From an uncultured Oscillospiraceae bacterium (GTDB taxonomy: Bacteria; Bacillota; Clostridia; Oscillospirales; Oscillospiraceae): a stretch of 5,081 bases of DNA. The translations under genes were made by a program, and so were the position numbers. Position 1 is the stretch's first letter. Every line of letters begins with the position of its first letter. The stretch spans positions 1-5,081 of the forward strand of contig CALWYM010000091.1 of the NCBI GenBank assembly GCA_944385775.1. Reading direction: 5' to 3'. Below the pieces are notes generated by a model, which did not search any database, was not told the DNA's origin, and saw nothing but the letters and a program-made list of their open reading frames with translations. Of this stretch, positions 1 through 4,850 are shown piece by piece.

Positions 1-757
1 AGCTGAGCTTTCCCGTGTTGGTAACTGTCCTGTCATACGCAATGGCAACGGCGTCGGCGGCAAAGCCCAAATCAAGCCAGCTGTCTATATACCGCTTCTC
101 CGTGGCGGAAAGCTCCCTGTCACGGATTCCCATAGCCCTCGCCGCCTCGCTTTGGGCACTGCGGCGACGGTTTGCGTTCATAATATATTTTTCCGCTGCA
201 TCAAGGGAGAATATCCCCTCCCTCTCCCAGGAAAACGCAGCCTTTTCAACATACCTCATTGTGACGTTCCGCCCACGACGACCGCACTCCTCCTTGCAGT
301 AGGACACAAGCTGAAGTATTACCTCGTAGGGCAGCCCCAGATAGCTGTGGATTCCGTAAAGCAGCTTTGTGTCCTCAGTGTTGAGGAATTTTCCGTAAAT
401 CTCCTGAACCGCCATTATAAAGGGCTTAAAGTCAGGATTTTCCTTTTCCTCCGCCACAACGTCCTCGGTGGAATATTTGGGCATTTCATCGGCAGGTTCC
501 GGCGCAGGTCCCTTTGGCTTTTCCTTTGATATAACAAGTCCAAGGTTTGCCAGTACTTCCATGGCCCTGTCCATCTGCTCCGGCGTCCTACCCGTTTTTT
601 CCGCGGCGTCCAGCCTGTCGTACCGCCCTCCGGCGTTTAATATATATATGTATAAAAGGGCGGCGTCGCCGCTTCCGCAGCCGATAAGCCGTCTGGCGTC
701 CTCCCCGCGTATTGTGATAACCTCCGGCGCCGTAAGCACATAATTGCTGCCTGCCAC
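1..757 (-). CDS. DnaD-domain replication protein, partial (3' end beyond left edge)
   Basis: The minus strand reads open from a GTG at 757 to the window edge, giving 252 residues without a stop. Residues 1-80 look like a winged-helix N-terminal part (LLYIYILNAGG, then DRAMEVLANLGLV). Residues 81-108 are a Pro/Glu-rich linker. Residues 109-192 match a DnaD C-terminal domain, including the Y-x3-A-x3-W form of the YxxxIxxxW DNA-binding motif (Y169, A173, W177) followed by EREGI. A second DnaD-type repeat seems to begin near 215 (YIDSWLDLGF, A240, D242) and is cut off. In Bacillota such proteins act in primosome assembly and helicase loading at origins or stalled forks; clostridial two-domain versions often precede a DnaC-like loader gene, which would lie left of this window (inference). 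The GTG is chosen because an AAGGAGG lies 8 nt upstream. DnaD family is sure; orthology to B. subtilis DnaD is not. Confidence 0.9.
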   Translation of the reverse strand, partial: MAGSNYVLTAPEVITIRGEDARRLIGCGSGDAALLYIYILNAGGRYDRLDAAEKTGRTPEQMDRAMEVLANLGLVISKEKPKGPAPEPADEMPKYSTEDVVAEEKENPDFKPFIMAVQEIYGKFLNTEDTKLLYGIHSYLGLPYEVILQLVSYCKEECGRRGRNVTMRYVEKAAFSWEREGIFSLDAAEKYIMNANRRRSAQSEAARAMGIRDRELSATEKRYIDSWLDLGFAADAVAIAYDRTVTNTGKLS

Positions 758-765
758 AGGCGGCA

Positions 766-772
766 CCTCCTT
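766..772 (-). promoter_or_regulatory. Ribosome binding site fixing the GTG start of the DnaD-domain gene
   Basis: On the minus strand AAGGAGG lies 8 nt before GTG at 757. It supports GTG over the next in-frame methionine candidates, which are internal to conserved sequence and lack such a site. Confidence 0.85.
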
Positions 773-798
773 TCTTCCATTACGTCACAGATAAACTT

Positions 799-827
799 AT
801 TTTACCACATCTTAATTAAGATAACAA
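799..827 (-). promoter_or_regulatory. Sigma-A-type promoter of the DnaD-domain gene
   Basis: Minus strand: TTGTTA (822-827), a 17-bp spacer, then TAAAAT (799-804) preceded by TGG, an extended -10. Transcription would begin near 791, giving a leader of about 35 nt that contains the AAGGAGG site. The box quality and spacing are seen directly; activity is inferred. Confidence 0.6.
809..822. repeat. 14-bp perfect palindrome inside the dnaD-like promoter spacer
   Basis: ATCTTAATTAAGAT is its own reverse complement over all 14 bases. It occupies most of the spacer between the -35 and -10 boxes of the minus-strand promoter and overlaps the first base of the -35. This is where a dimeric repressor would block RNA polymerase, so it is a candidate operator. 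The AT-rich setting makes a chance palindrome possible, and I recognise no regulator consensus in it. Confidence 0.45.
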
Positions 828-874
828 TTATTTTGTCGCCGAGTTTTGTATTTTGGTGAAAAATGGATTTTTCC

Positions 875-902
875 TTGACATATTAGTAATTAAAAGTATA
901 AA
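875..902 (+). promoter_or_regulatory. Sigma-A-type promoter of the orphan RNA
   Basis: TTGACA (875-880), a perfect -35, is followed after 16 bp by TATAAA (897-902); TAAAAT at 899-904 gives an 18-bp alternative. The predicted start is near 908-914, immediately before the 5' arm of the RNA closing stem. No convincing coding sequence follows on this strand before the terminator at 1181, so the promoter appears to serve a non-coding transcript. It is divergent from the DnaD-domain promoter, about 47 bp between -35 boxes. Confidence 0.65.
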
Positions 903-908
903 ATGGTA

Positions 909-1213
909 AAGTAAGGATTGCAGTGAGAAAGAGTTTATATAGCCGGTGAAGAGAGGGTGATGCAGAGCGGTAAACGGGCTTCAAATAGGGACATATTTCC
1001 TTCTGCCCCTTCTCCGTGGAAGTCTGCTTCGTTCCGCTAATGCATGGGTAGTCTGTTTTGTTTTAAGCCTGATTGTAAATAAAATTAGAAAAAACAGCAA
1101 AAAAGTTAACGCTGACAAGGCTGTGTAAAACGCAGCGGTACTGGCGAGAAAATATCTCTGCAATCCAAAATGGCACCAATAAAAGGTTCCGGCAAGCTTT
1201 GCCGGAACCTTTT
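909..1213 (+). ncRNA. Candidate orphan structured RNA of about 300 nt, family not recognised
   Basis: A transcript from the TTGACA/TATAAA promoter to the terminator at 1181-1213 would be about 305 nt. Its ends are joined by a perfect 9-bp stem, GGATTGCAG (915-923) with CTGCAATCC (1158-1166). Inside are H1, an interrupted arm of about 20 bp (960-964/1041-1045, 966-970/1034-1038, 973-976/1030-1033, 977-982/1019-1024); H2 (1053-1059/1091-1097, with 1061-1065/1080-1084); and H3 (1120-1125/1131-1136, TAAAA loop). A loop-to-5'-side pairing, 951-957 with 1007-1014, would make a pseudoknot. I see no signatures of tmRNA, RNase P RNA or SRP RNA, and no plus-strand gene directly downstream that would make it a cis riboswitch. 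A 6S-like RNA or the raiA motif RNA are the alternatives I would test first. Boundaries are predictions from promoter and terminator positions. Confidence 0.55.
1181..1213. terminator. Bidirectional terminator shared by the orphan RNA and nfo
   Basis: A 15-bp perfect stem (1181-1195 with 1199-1213) has a 3-nt loop. The outer four pairs are A-T on both sides, so each strand ends in a run of U. It lies 3 nt beyond the nfo stop on the minus strand and 14 nt beyond the closing stem of the RNA on the plus strand, so it can end both convergent transcripts. Confidence 0.88.
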
Positions 1214-1215
1214 AA

Positions 1216-2049
1216 TTATTCTTTATACATACTTTTAAGAAGGGCGATTTCCGCCGCGTAGCCCGGAAGCTCGTTTGGGGTTTCAAGGTAAAATGGCAGC
1301 TCACGAAGGGCAGGATGGTTTATTATGCGGCTAAAGGCGTCAAGACCGATACTGCCGCCTCCTATGACCTCGTGGCGGTCCTTGTGGCTTGAAAAAGGAT
1401 TTTTGCTGTCGTTTATATGTACGGCGCAAAGCCTTTCAATGCCGATAATCTTGTCAAACTCCTCAAGTACCCTGTCCAGGTTACCCACAATGTCGTAGCC
1501 TCCGTCATATATATGACAGGTGTCAAGGCATACCCCCAGCATATCTCCCAGCTTTGTGCTGTCTATTATGCCCCGTATTTCCTCAAAGGTGGCACCAATT
1601 TCGCTGCCCTTGCCCGCCATTGTCTCAATAAGCACCTTTGTGGACTGCTCAGGGCGAAGGACTATGTCGAGAGTCTCCGCAGTTTTGCGGACACCCTCCT
1701 CCGAGCCCTGTCCCACATGGCTTCCCGGGTGGAAATTATACATAGCACCGGGGATATATTCAAGCCTTGCCAAATCATCCGCCATTGTCTCCCGTGCAAA
1801 TTCCAGTACCTCCGGTCTGGCGGCGCAGGGGTTTATTGTGTAAGGAGCATGAGCCAGGATTTTCTCTATGCCCTTCTCTGCCGCAATGACCTTATACTTC
1901 TCAATATCGGAAAAATCCACCGGCTTCGCCTTGCCCCCTCTGGGGTTTCTGGTGAAAAACTGAAAGGTGTTCGCTCCTATGGAAAGAGCCTCCTCCGCCA
2001 TATGGACATAGCCCTTGGTGGCGGAAAGATGACAGCCTATTTTAAACAT
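1216..2049 (-). CDS. nfo: Endonuclease IV (AP endonuclease, deoxyribonuclease IV)
   Basis: The 277-residue product is full length for the Nfo/AP endonuclease 2 family. It cleaves the DNA backbone 5' of abasic sites during base excision repair in the cytoplasm, using a trinuclear zinc centre in a TIM barrel. All nine expected metal ligands can be placed: H67 (LAHAPY), H107 (NFHPGSH), E142 (LIETMAGKG), D176 and H179 (LDTCH), H211 (VHINDSK), D224 and H226 (HKDRHE) and E256 (YLETP). The family signatures GVCLDTCHIYDGGYD and HEVIGGGSIG are present. The ATG is preceded by AAGGAG with 6 nt spacing. The gene is monocistronic in this window, divergent from hpf, and ends at a strong terminator. Nothing looks truncated or altered. 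Confidence 0.97.
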   Translation of the reverse strand: MFKIGCHLSATKGYVHMAEEALSIGANTFQFFTRNPRGGKAKPVDFSDIEKYKVIAAEKGIEKILAHAPYTINPCAARPEVLEFARETMADDLARLEYIPGAMYNFHPGSHVGQGSEEGVRKTAETLDIVLRPEQSTKVLIETMAGKGSEIGATFEEIRGIIDSTKLGDMLGVCLDTCHIYDGGYDIVGNLDRVLEEFDKIIGIERLCAVHINDSKNPFSSHKDRHEVIGGGSIGLDAFSRIINHPALRELPFYLETPNELPGYAAEIALLKSMYKE

Positions 2050-2086
2050 AATCTTCTCCTTATTAAAATTTCTTCCTTATGTTTAT

Positions 2087-2114
2087 ATTTTACCCCAAAT
2101 CCGCCCCGTTACAA
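2087..2114 (-). promoter_or_regulatory. nfo: Possible promoter of nfo
   Basis: Minus strand: TTGTAA (2109-2114), a 16-bp spacer, and TAAAAT (2087-2092). The start would fall near 2080, about 30 nt before the nfo ATG. The spacer is one base short of ideal and GC-rich. The site is the best candidate upstream of nfo, but there are other AT-rich hexamers nearby. Confidence 0.4.
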
Positions 2115-2195
2115 GTCTTTTTTATCCCACCCCCATGTTCTGAGCTATTTTGACCATATTTTCAGGGTAAAATTATTATTTTTTTGTTAAGACTA

Positions 2196-2224
2196 TTCAC
2201 ATTCCAGTTAAATTGTGCTATACT
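2196..2224 (+). promoter_or_regulatory. hpf: Sigma-A-type promoter of hpf with extended -10
   Basis: TTCACA (2196-2201), a 17-bp spacer and TATACT (2219-2224) preceded by TGC, an extended -10. Transcription would start near 2231, giving a leader of about 40 nt. In B. subtilis the hpf gene is under stationary-phase and stress sigma factors; I found no clear sigma-B or sigma-H box here, so basal vegetative-type transcription is what the sequence supports. Confidence 0.65.
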
Positions 2225-2233
2225 TTAGCCAGT

Positions 2234-2249
2234 GGAGGAGCCTTCCTCT
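2234..2249 (+). promoter_or_regulatory. Leader hairpin at the 5' end of the hpf transcript
   Basis: GAGGA (2235-2239) pairs with TCCTC (2244-2248) around a GCCT loop, with a G-U pair closing the base. It sits 3 nt from the predicted start of transcription and 5 nt before the ribosome site. CCTT (2241-2244) can alternatively pair with AAGG (2256-2259) of the ribosome site, so a two-state leader is conceivable. It might stabilise the 5' end or tune translation. It is short and function is unproven. Confidence 0.35.
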
Positions 2250-2270
2250 AATCGAAAGGAGCTGAAAGCA

Positions 2271-2804
2271 ATGAGGTTCACATTCACAGAGAGAAAAATC
2301 CAGTCCTCCGATTCTTTAAGGGAGTACGCCGAAAAGAAAATCGGCAAGCTGGACCGCTATTTTAAAACTGAGTCAGATGCTTCTATCACCTTTTCCATTG
2401 AACGGGGCAGGCACATTGCTGAGGTCACCGTCAGAAACGGCGGTATGTTTTACCGCGTCAGCGAGTCTACCGGCAATATGTACGCCTCAATAGATTCGGC
2501 CGTCTCCTCTATCGAGCGGCAGATCCGCAAGAACAAAACGCGCCTTGCAAAGCGTCTTAAGGAAGTTCCCCAGCCTGAGGACCTCGGTTACCTTCCCGAT
2601 GAGGAGGACGAGGAGGAACAGGAATTTAATATCGTCCGTACAAAACGCTTTTCCATTAAGCCAATGACCGTCGAGGAGGCTATTTTGCAGATGAATCTTC
2701 TCGGTCACGAGTTCTTTGTTTTCCGCAATCAGGACGATAACGAGGCATTCTCAGTTGTATATAAGCGTAAAAACGGCGGTTACGGTCTCATTGAAGATGA
2801 ATAA
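2271..2804 (+). CDS. hpf: Ribosome hibernation promoting factor, long form
   Basis: The product is 177 residues. Residues 1-98 form the S30AE/YfiA-type domain, which binds the decoding region of the 30S subunit (MRFTFTERKI, REYAEKKIGKLDRYF, and the basic helix IERQIRKNKTRLAKRLKE). Residues 99-118 are a very acidic linker (DEEDEEEQE). Residues 119-177 are the C-terminal dimerisation domain (FSIKPMTVEEAILQMNLLGHEF, ending KRKNGGYGLIEDE). Long HPF joins two 70S ribosomes into inactive 100S dimers in stationary phase, protecting them from breakdown. The ATG at 2271 is chosen over an in-frame GTG at 2232 because AAAGGAG (2255-2261) lies 9 nt upstream, the product then starts at the family's usual position, and the GTG coincides with the predicted transcription start. 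A dedicated promoter and terminator make it a single-gene unit. Confidence 0.96.
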   Translation: MRFTFTERKIQSSDSLREYAEKKIGKLDRYFKTESDASITFSIERGRHIAEVTVRNGGMFYRVSESTGNMYASIDSAVSSIERQIRKNKTRLAKRLKEVPQPEDLGYLPDEEDEEEQEFNIVRTKRFSIKPMTVEEAILQMNLLGHEFFVFRNQDDNEAFSVVYKRKNGGYGLIEDE

Positions 2805-2841
2805 CCCCTCCGCCTTTTAATACATTTACTTCCTTTCCCAT

Positions 2842-2876
2842 ACCGTCCCGGTATTTCGCCGGGACGGTCTTTTTTG
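2842..2876 (+). terminator. Rho-independent terminator after hpf
   Basis: ACCGTCCCGG (2842-2851) pairs perfectly with CCGGGACGGT (2859-2868) around a 7-nt loop, followed by a CTTTTTT tract. It begins 37 nt after the hpf stop. The minus strand lacks a matching T run, so it works only in the plus direction. Confidence 0.92.
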
Positions 2877-2985
2877 CGCCTTTCCGATTATTCTTACAAT
2901 TTTTTCCTTCACCGTCAGTCTTCTGCCTTTTTCGCAGAAAGCAGGAAGTAAAATAATGGAAGTTTAAGAAATACCATGGCGGACG

Positions 2986-3007
2986 CTGGGAAGGGTTCCC
3001 GGGGTTT
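2986..3007. promoter_or_regulatory. CCCGGG-centred inverted repeat upstream of the ParB-like gene
   Basis: GGGAA (2988-2992) and TTCCC (2996-3000) can form a small hairpin, and the overlapping TTCCCGGG (2996-3003) matches the core of the B. subtilis Noc-binding site as I recall it (ATTTCCCGGGAAAT). The flanking right half (GTTT) does not match. The position, 45-55 nt before a ParB/Noc-like gene, is what makes it worth marking. The rest of 2877-3051 holds a 6-bp hairpin (2921-2926/2934-2939) and no promoter I can defend. Confidence 0.2.
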
Positions 3008-3051
3008 GCCACTGTACTGACTAAAAAAAGAAGAAAGGCTGGGATAAACAA

Positions 3052-3858
3052 ATGACAGAGAAAAGTAAAAGACCGAAATTCAAATACATAGCCCCTGAAA
3101 GGCTTTCGGGGGAGGAGGGGCAGTTTCTTTCTCAGAAGGAGTACGAACTTTTCCGAAAGAGCGTCATGGAGCTGGGGGTAATTAACCCTGTGCTTGTGCG
3201 GAAAAGCTCAGGAAAATATACTGTTATAGACGGGCGAAAGCGGCTTAAGGCAGCCCTTGATATAGGGCTGGGAAAAATTCCGGCGCTGGTTTACAGGTGC
3301 GGGGACAAAACTGCTGACGAGCTTGCGCTAAGCTCCAACTGTCAGCGGTTTGAGGAAAGCTTTGTCACAAGGGCAAGGGAGCTTAAGTCGCTGTGTTACA
3401 CCTACGGTATGCCCCTTGAGGACGGCGCCGCACTGGCGGCAATAGATTCCGCCGGGGCGACCACATTACTTCACACTCTGCGCCTTGGTGACAGGCTCCT
3501 TAACGCCATGGTAAAAGCCGGGCTTCGCACGGGTCATGCCCTTGCTCTTTTGCGCCTTGGTGACGACAGGCTCCGTGAAACCGCCCTTTGCGAAATGGCG
3601 TATTCCCAAATATCCGAAAGTGACGCCGCGGGCTACGTGGACAAGCTTTTAAACAGGGGTGAAAAGCCCTCAGGTGAGGAGAGCAAGAAGCTTTATGTTA
3701 TGAACGACCTGCGGTTTTTCCTCAATTCCATAGGTCGCAGCGTGGAGCTTATCCGCACAAGCGGAGTGGACGCGAAATGCACAAGTAAATCAAGCGATGA
3801 GGGCATGGTGGTCACAATAAATATCCCCACTCCCTCCCAGAAGCTAAACGCGGGATAA
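3052..3858 (+). CDS. ParB/Noc-like DNA-binding protein (ParB/RepB/Spo0J family paralog)
   Basis: The 268-residue product has ParB architecture. Residues 10-95 are the ParB N-terminal CTP-binding domain (GVINPVLVR, then YTVIDGRKRLKAALDIGLGKIPALV). Residues 96-105 correspond to the ENxQR motif, here S95-N96-C97-Q98-R99. Residues 118-175 are the helix-turn-helix core; LRLGDRLLNAMVKAGLRTGHALALL fits the usual LrLl-Lp-v-GHARALL pattern, although the recognition-helix region is divergent. Residues 214-260 (DLRFFLNSIGRSVELIRTSG, then a beta strand ending INIP) resemble the C-terminal part of clostridial Noc/ParB-like paralogs. Canonical ParB clamps load at parS and slide using CTP. There is no parA here, so a nucleoid-occlusion-type or regulatory role is more likely than partition (inference). 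The first box reads DGRKR rather than GERR. The ribosome site is weak (AAAGG, 13 nt from ATG). No promoter was identified. Confidence 0.85.
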   Translation: MTEKSKRPKFKYIAPERLSGEEGQFLSQKEYELFRKSVMELGVINPVLVRKSSGKYTVIDGRKRLKAALDIGLGKIPALVYRCGDKTADELALSSNCQRFEESFVTRARELKSLCYTYGMPLEDGAALAAIDSAGATTLLHTLRLGDRLLNAMVKAGLRTGHALALLRLGDDRLRETALCEMAYSQISESDAAGYVDKLLNRGEKPSGEESKKLYVMNDLRFFLNSIGRSVELIRTSGVDAKCTSKSSDEGMVVTINIPTPSQKLNAG

Positions 3859-3861
3859 CCC

Positions 3862-3891
3862 TTGCCTTTCGCCCCGGGTGAGAGTTATAAT
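3862..3891 (+). promoter_or_regulatory. Likely promoter of the radical SAM gene
   Basis: TATAAT (3886-3891) is a perfect -10 box, with TTGCCT (3862-3867) 18 bp upstream as a 4/6 -35. The start would be near 3898, leaving a leader of only about 15 nt that still includes the whole AGGAGG site. It lies in the 54-nt gap after the ParB-like gene; read-through from that gene is also possible because no terminator separates them. Confidence 0.5.
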
Positions 3892-3900
3892 GTGACAAAA

Positions 3901-3906
3901 AGGAGG
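3901..3906 (+). promoter_or_regulatory. Ribosome binding site fixing the radical SAM gene start
   Basis: AGGAGG lies 6 nt before the ATG at 3913. An in-frame TTG at 3862 would add 17 residues unlike the family, lacks a ribosome site, and overlaps the promoter -35. Confidence 0.85.
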
Positions 3907-3912
3907 GGCGGT

Positions 3913-4806
3913 ATGTATATAAACAGCTTAAATCAATACCTGAAAAGCCGTTTCGGGCGAAAGGTGTATAAGCTTGCCCTGTCCTCCGGCTGCTCCTGTC
4001 CCAACAGGGACGGCACGCTGGGCATTTCCGGCTGTATATTCTGTGACGGCGCAGGCGCCTTTGCGGAAAAGGGTCCCATTTCCCTCCAGCTTGAAAGGGG
4101 GAAAAGGCGCATAGCCTCAAAGGTCGGGGAAAATCCGGGCTACATACCGTACTTTCAGTCATTTACAAATACGTACGCGCCGGCGGAAAAGCTTCGTCCA
4201 ATGTTTTTGGAAGCCATGGAGCCGGATGATGTGGTGGCTCTTTCCATTGCCACAAGACCGGACTGTCTTCCGGGTGACATTATGGAGCTTCTGCGGCAGC
4301 TTTCCAGGATAAAGCCGGTATGGGTGGAACTGGGACTTCAGACGATTCACAGTCAGACGGCGGAGCTTATAAACCGGGGCTACCCCCTATCAGTTTACGA
4401 TGAGGCGGTGGAAAAGCTGCACGACGCCGGGTGTGAGGTAATAACCCACCAGATTTTAGGTCTGCCCGGGGAGGACAAAGCCATGATGGCTGATACAAGC
4501 CGGTATATCGGAAAAATCGGCTCTGAGGGCATAAAGCTTCATCTGCTCCACGTTATAAGGGGCACGAGGCTTGAAGGTATGTGGAGAGAGGGAAAGGTTT
4601 CCGAAATGGATTTGTATGACTATATTGACGCTCTTATGGGCTGTATAAGGGTGCTGCCCAGGGATGTGGTAATTCACCGTCTTACAGGGGACGGCGACAA
4701 GAAGACTCTCCTTGCCCCATTATGGAGCGGTGACAAAAAGCGTGTGCTAAACGAAATAAACCGCGTTTTTCGCGAAAACGACCTTACCCAGGGCAGTCTG
4801 CTTTAA
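3913..4806 (+). CDS. TIGR01212-type radical SAM protein (YhcC/YtqA-like)
   Basis: The 297-residue product is close to full length for the YhcC/YtqA family. The iron-sulfur motif is C29-x11-C41-x2-C44 (CPNRDG, then GCIFC), the widely spaced form shared with Elp3-like radical SAM proteins and not the usual CxxxCxxC. Further family landmarks follow in order: YFQSFTNTYAP (80-90), SIATRPDCL (111-119), WVELGLQT (137-144), HQILGLPGED (179-188), KLHLLHVIRGT (208-218), IHRLTGDG (254-261) and LAPLWSGDK (267-275). It should cleave S-adenosylmethionine with a 4Fe-4S cluster to start a radical reaction. The substrate is not shown by the sequence; I recall B. subtilis YtqA being linked to wobble-uridine tRNA modification, but cannot verify it. 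No companion methyltransferase gene (ytqB type) is adjacent. The start is set by AGGAGG; the upstream neighbour is the ParB-like gene and a strong terminator follows. Confidence 0.93.
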   Translation: MYINSLNQYLKSRFGRKVYKLALSSGCSCPNRDGTLGISGCIFCDGAGAFAEKGPISLQLERGKRRIASKVGENPGYIPYFQSFTNTYAPAEKLRPMFLEAMEPDDVVALSIATRPDCLPGDIMELLRQLSRIKPVWVELGLQTIHSQTAELINRGYPLSVYDEAVEKLHDAGCEVITHQILGLPGEDKAMMADTSRYIGKIGSEGIKLHLLHVIRGTRLEGMWREGKVSEMDLYDYIDALMGCIRVLPRDVVIHRLTGDGDKKTLLAPLWSGDKKRVLNEINRVFRENDLTQGSLL

Positions 4807-4814
4807 GTAAAACG

Positions 4815-4850
4815 AAACGGAGACTTGAAAATTCAAGTCTCCGTTTTTTT
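4815..4850 (+). terminator. Terminator of the radical SAM gene, overlapping the convergent pseudouridine synthase gene
   Basis: AAACGGAGACTTG (4815-4827) pairs perfectly with CAAGTCTCCGTTT (4834-4846) around an A/T hexanucleotide loop, followed by T to 4850. It begins 8 nt after the stop. On the minus strand the same hairpin is followed by TTTCGTTTT, so it may also stop the convergent transcript, whose stop codon (4833-4835) falls in the hairpin. Confidence 0.92.

Noticed and set aside
981..1163. A minus-strand 60-codon frame with a TTG start and a hydrophobic N-terminal stretch, which could look like a small membrane protein.
   Set aside because: It has no ribosome site, its hydrophobic run comes from A/T-rich DNA, it ends in a low-complexity Arg-rich tail, and it is antisense to the RNA whose stem arms it overlaps.
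915..1166. A small transposon-derived element (MITE) with GGATTGCAG terminal inverted repeats.
   Set aside because: There is no clear target duplication flanking the repeats, and the promoter and terminator placement fits an RNA gene better; a second genomic copy would reopen this.
909..1213. A T-box or other cis-acting riboswitch.
   Set aside because: No plus-strand coding gene follows; the next gene on that strand is hpf, 1.1 kb away with its own promoter, and a terminator intervenes.
2150..2179. A second possible hpf promoter, TTGACC with TATTAT after 18 bp.
   Set aside because: The -10 is weak in a T-rich run, and the TTCACA/TGCTATACT pair closer to the gene is much better. Not excluded as an upstream start.
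1417..2190. A 257-codon plus-strand frame overlapping nfo.
   Set aside because: It is antisense to a clear nfo gene with all catalytic residues, and its translation resembles no family; a shadow of the codon pattern on the other strand.
2232..2270. A GTG start that would add 13 residues to HPF.
   Set aside because: It coincides with the predicted transcription start, lacks a ribosome site, and the ATG at 2271 has a good one and begins at the family's normal position.
2788..3051. An 87-codon minus-strand frame between hpf and the ParB-like gene.
   Set aside because: It runs through the hpf terminator hairpin, has no recognisable domain, and its composition is that of intergenic DNA.
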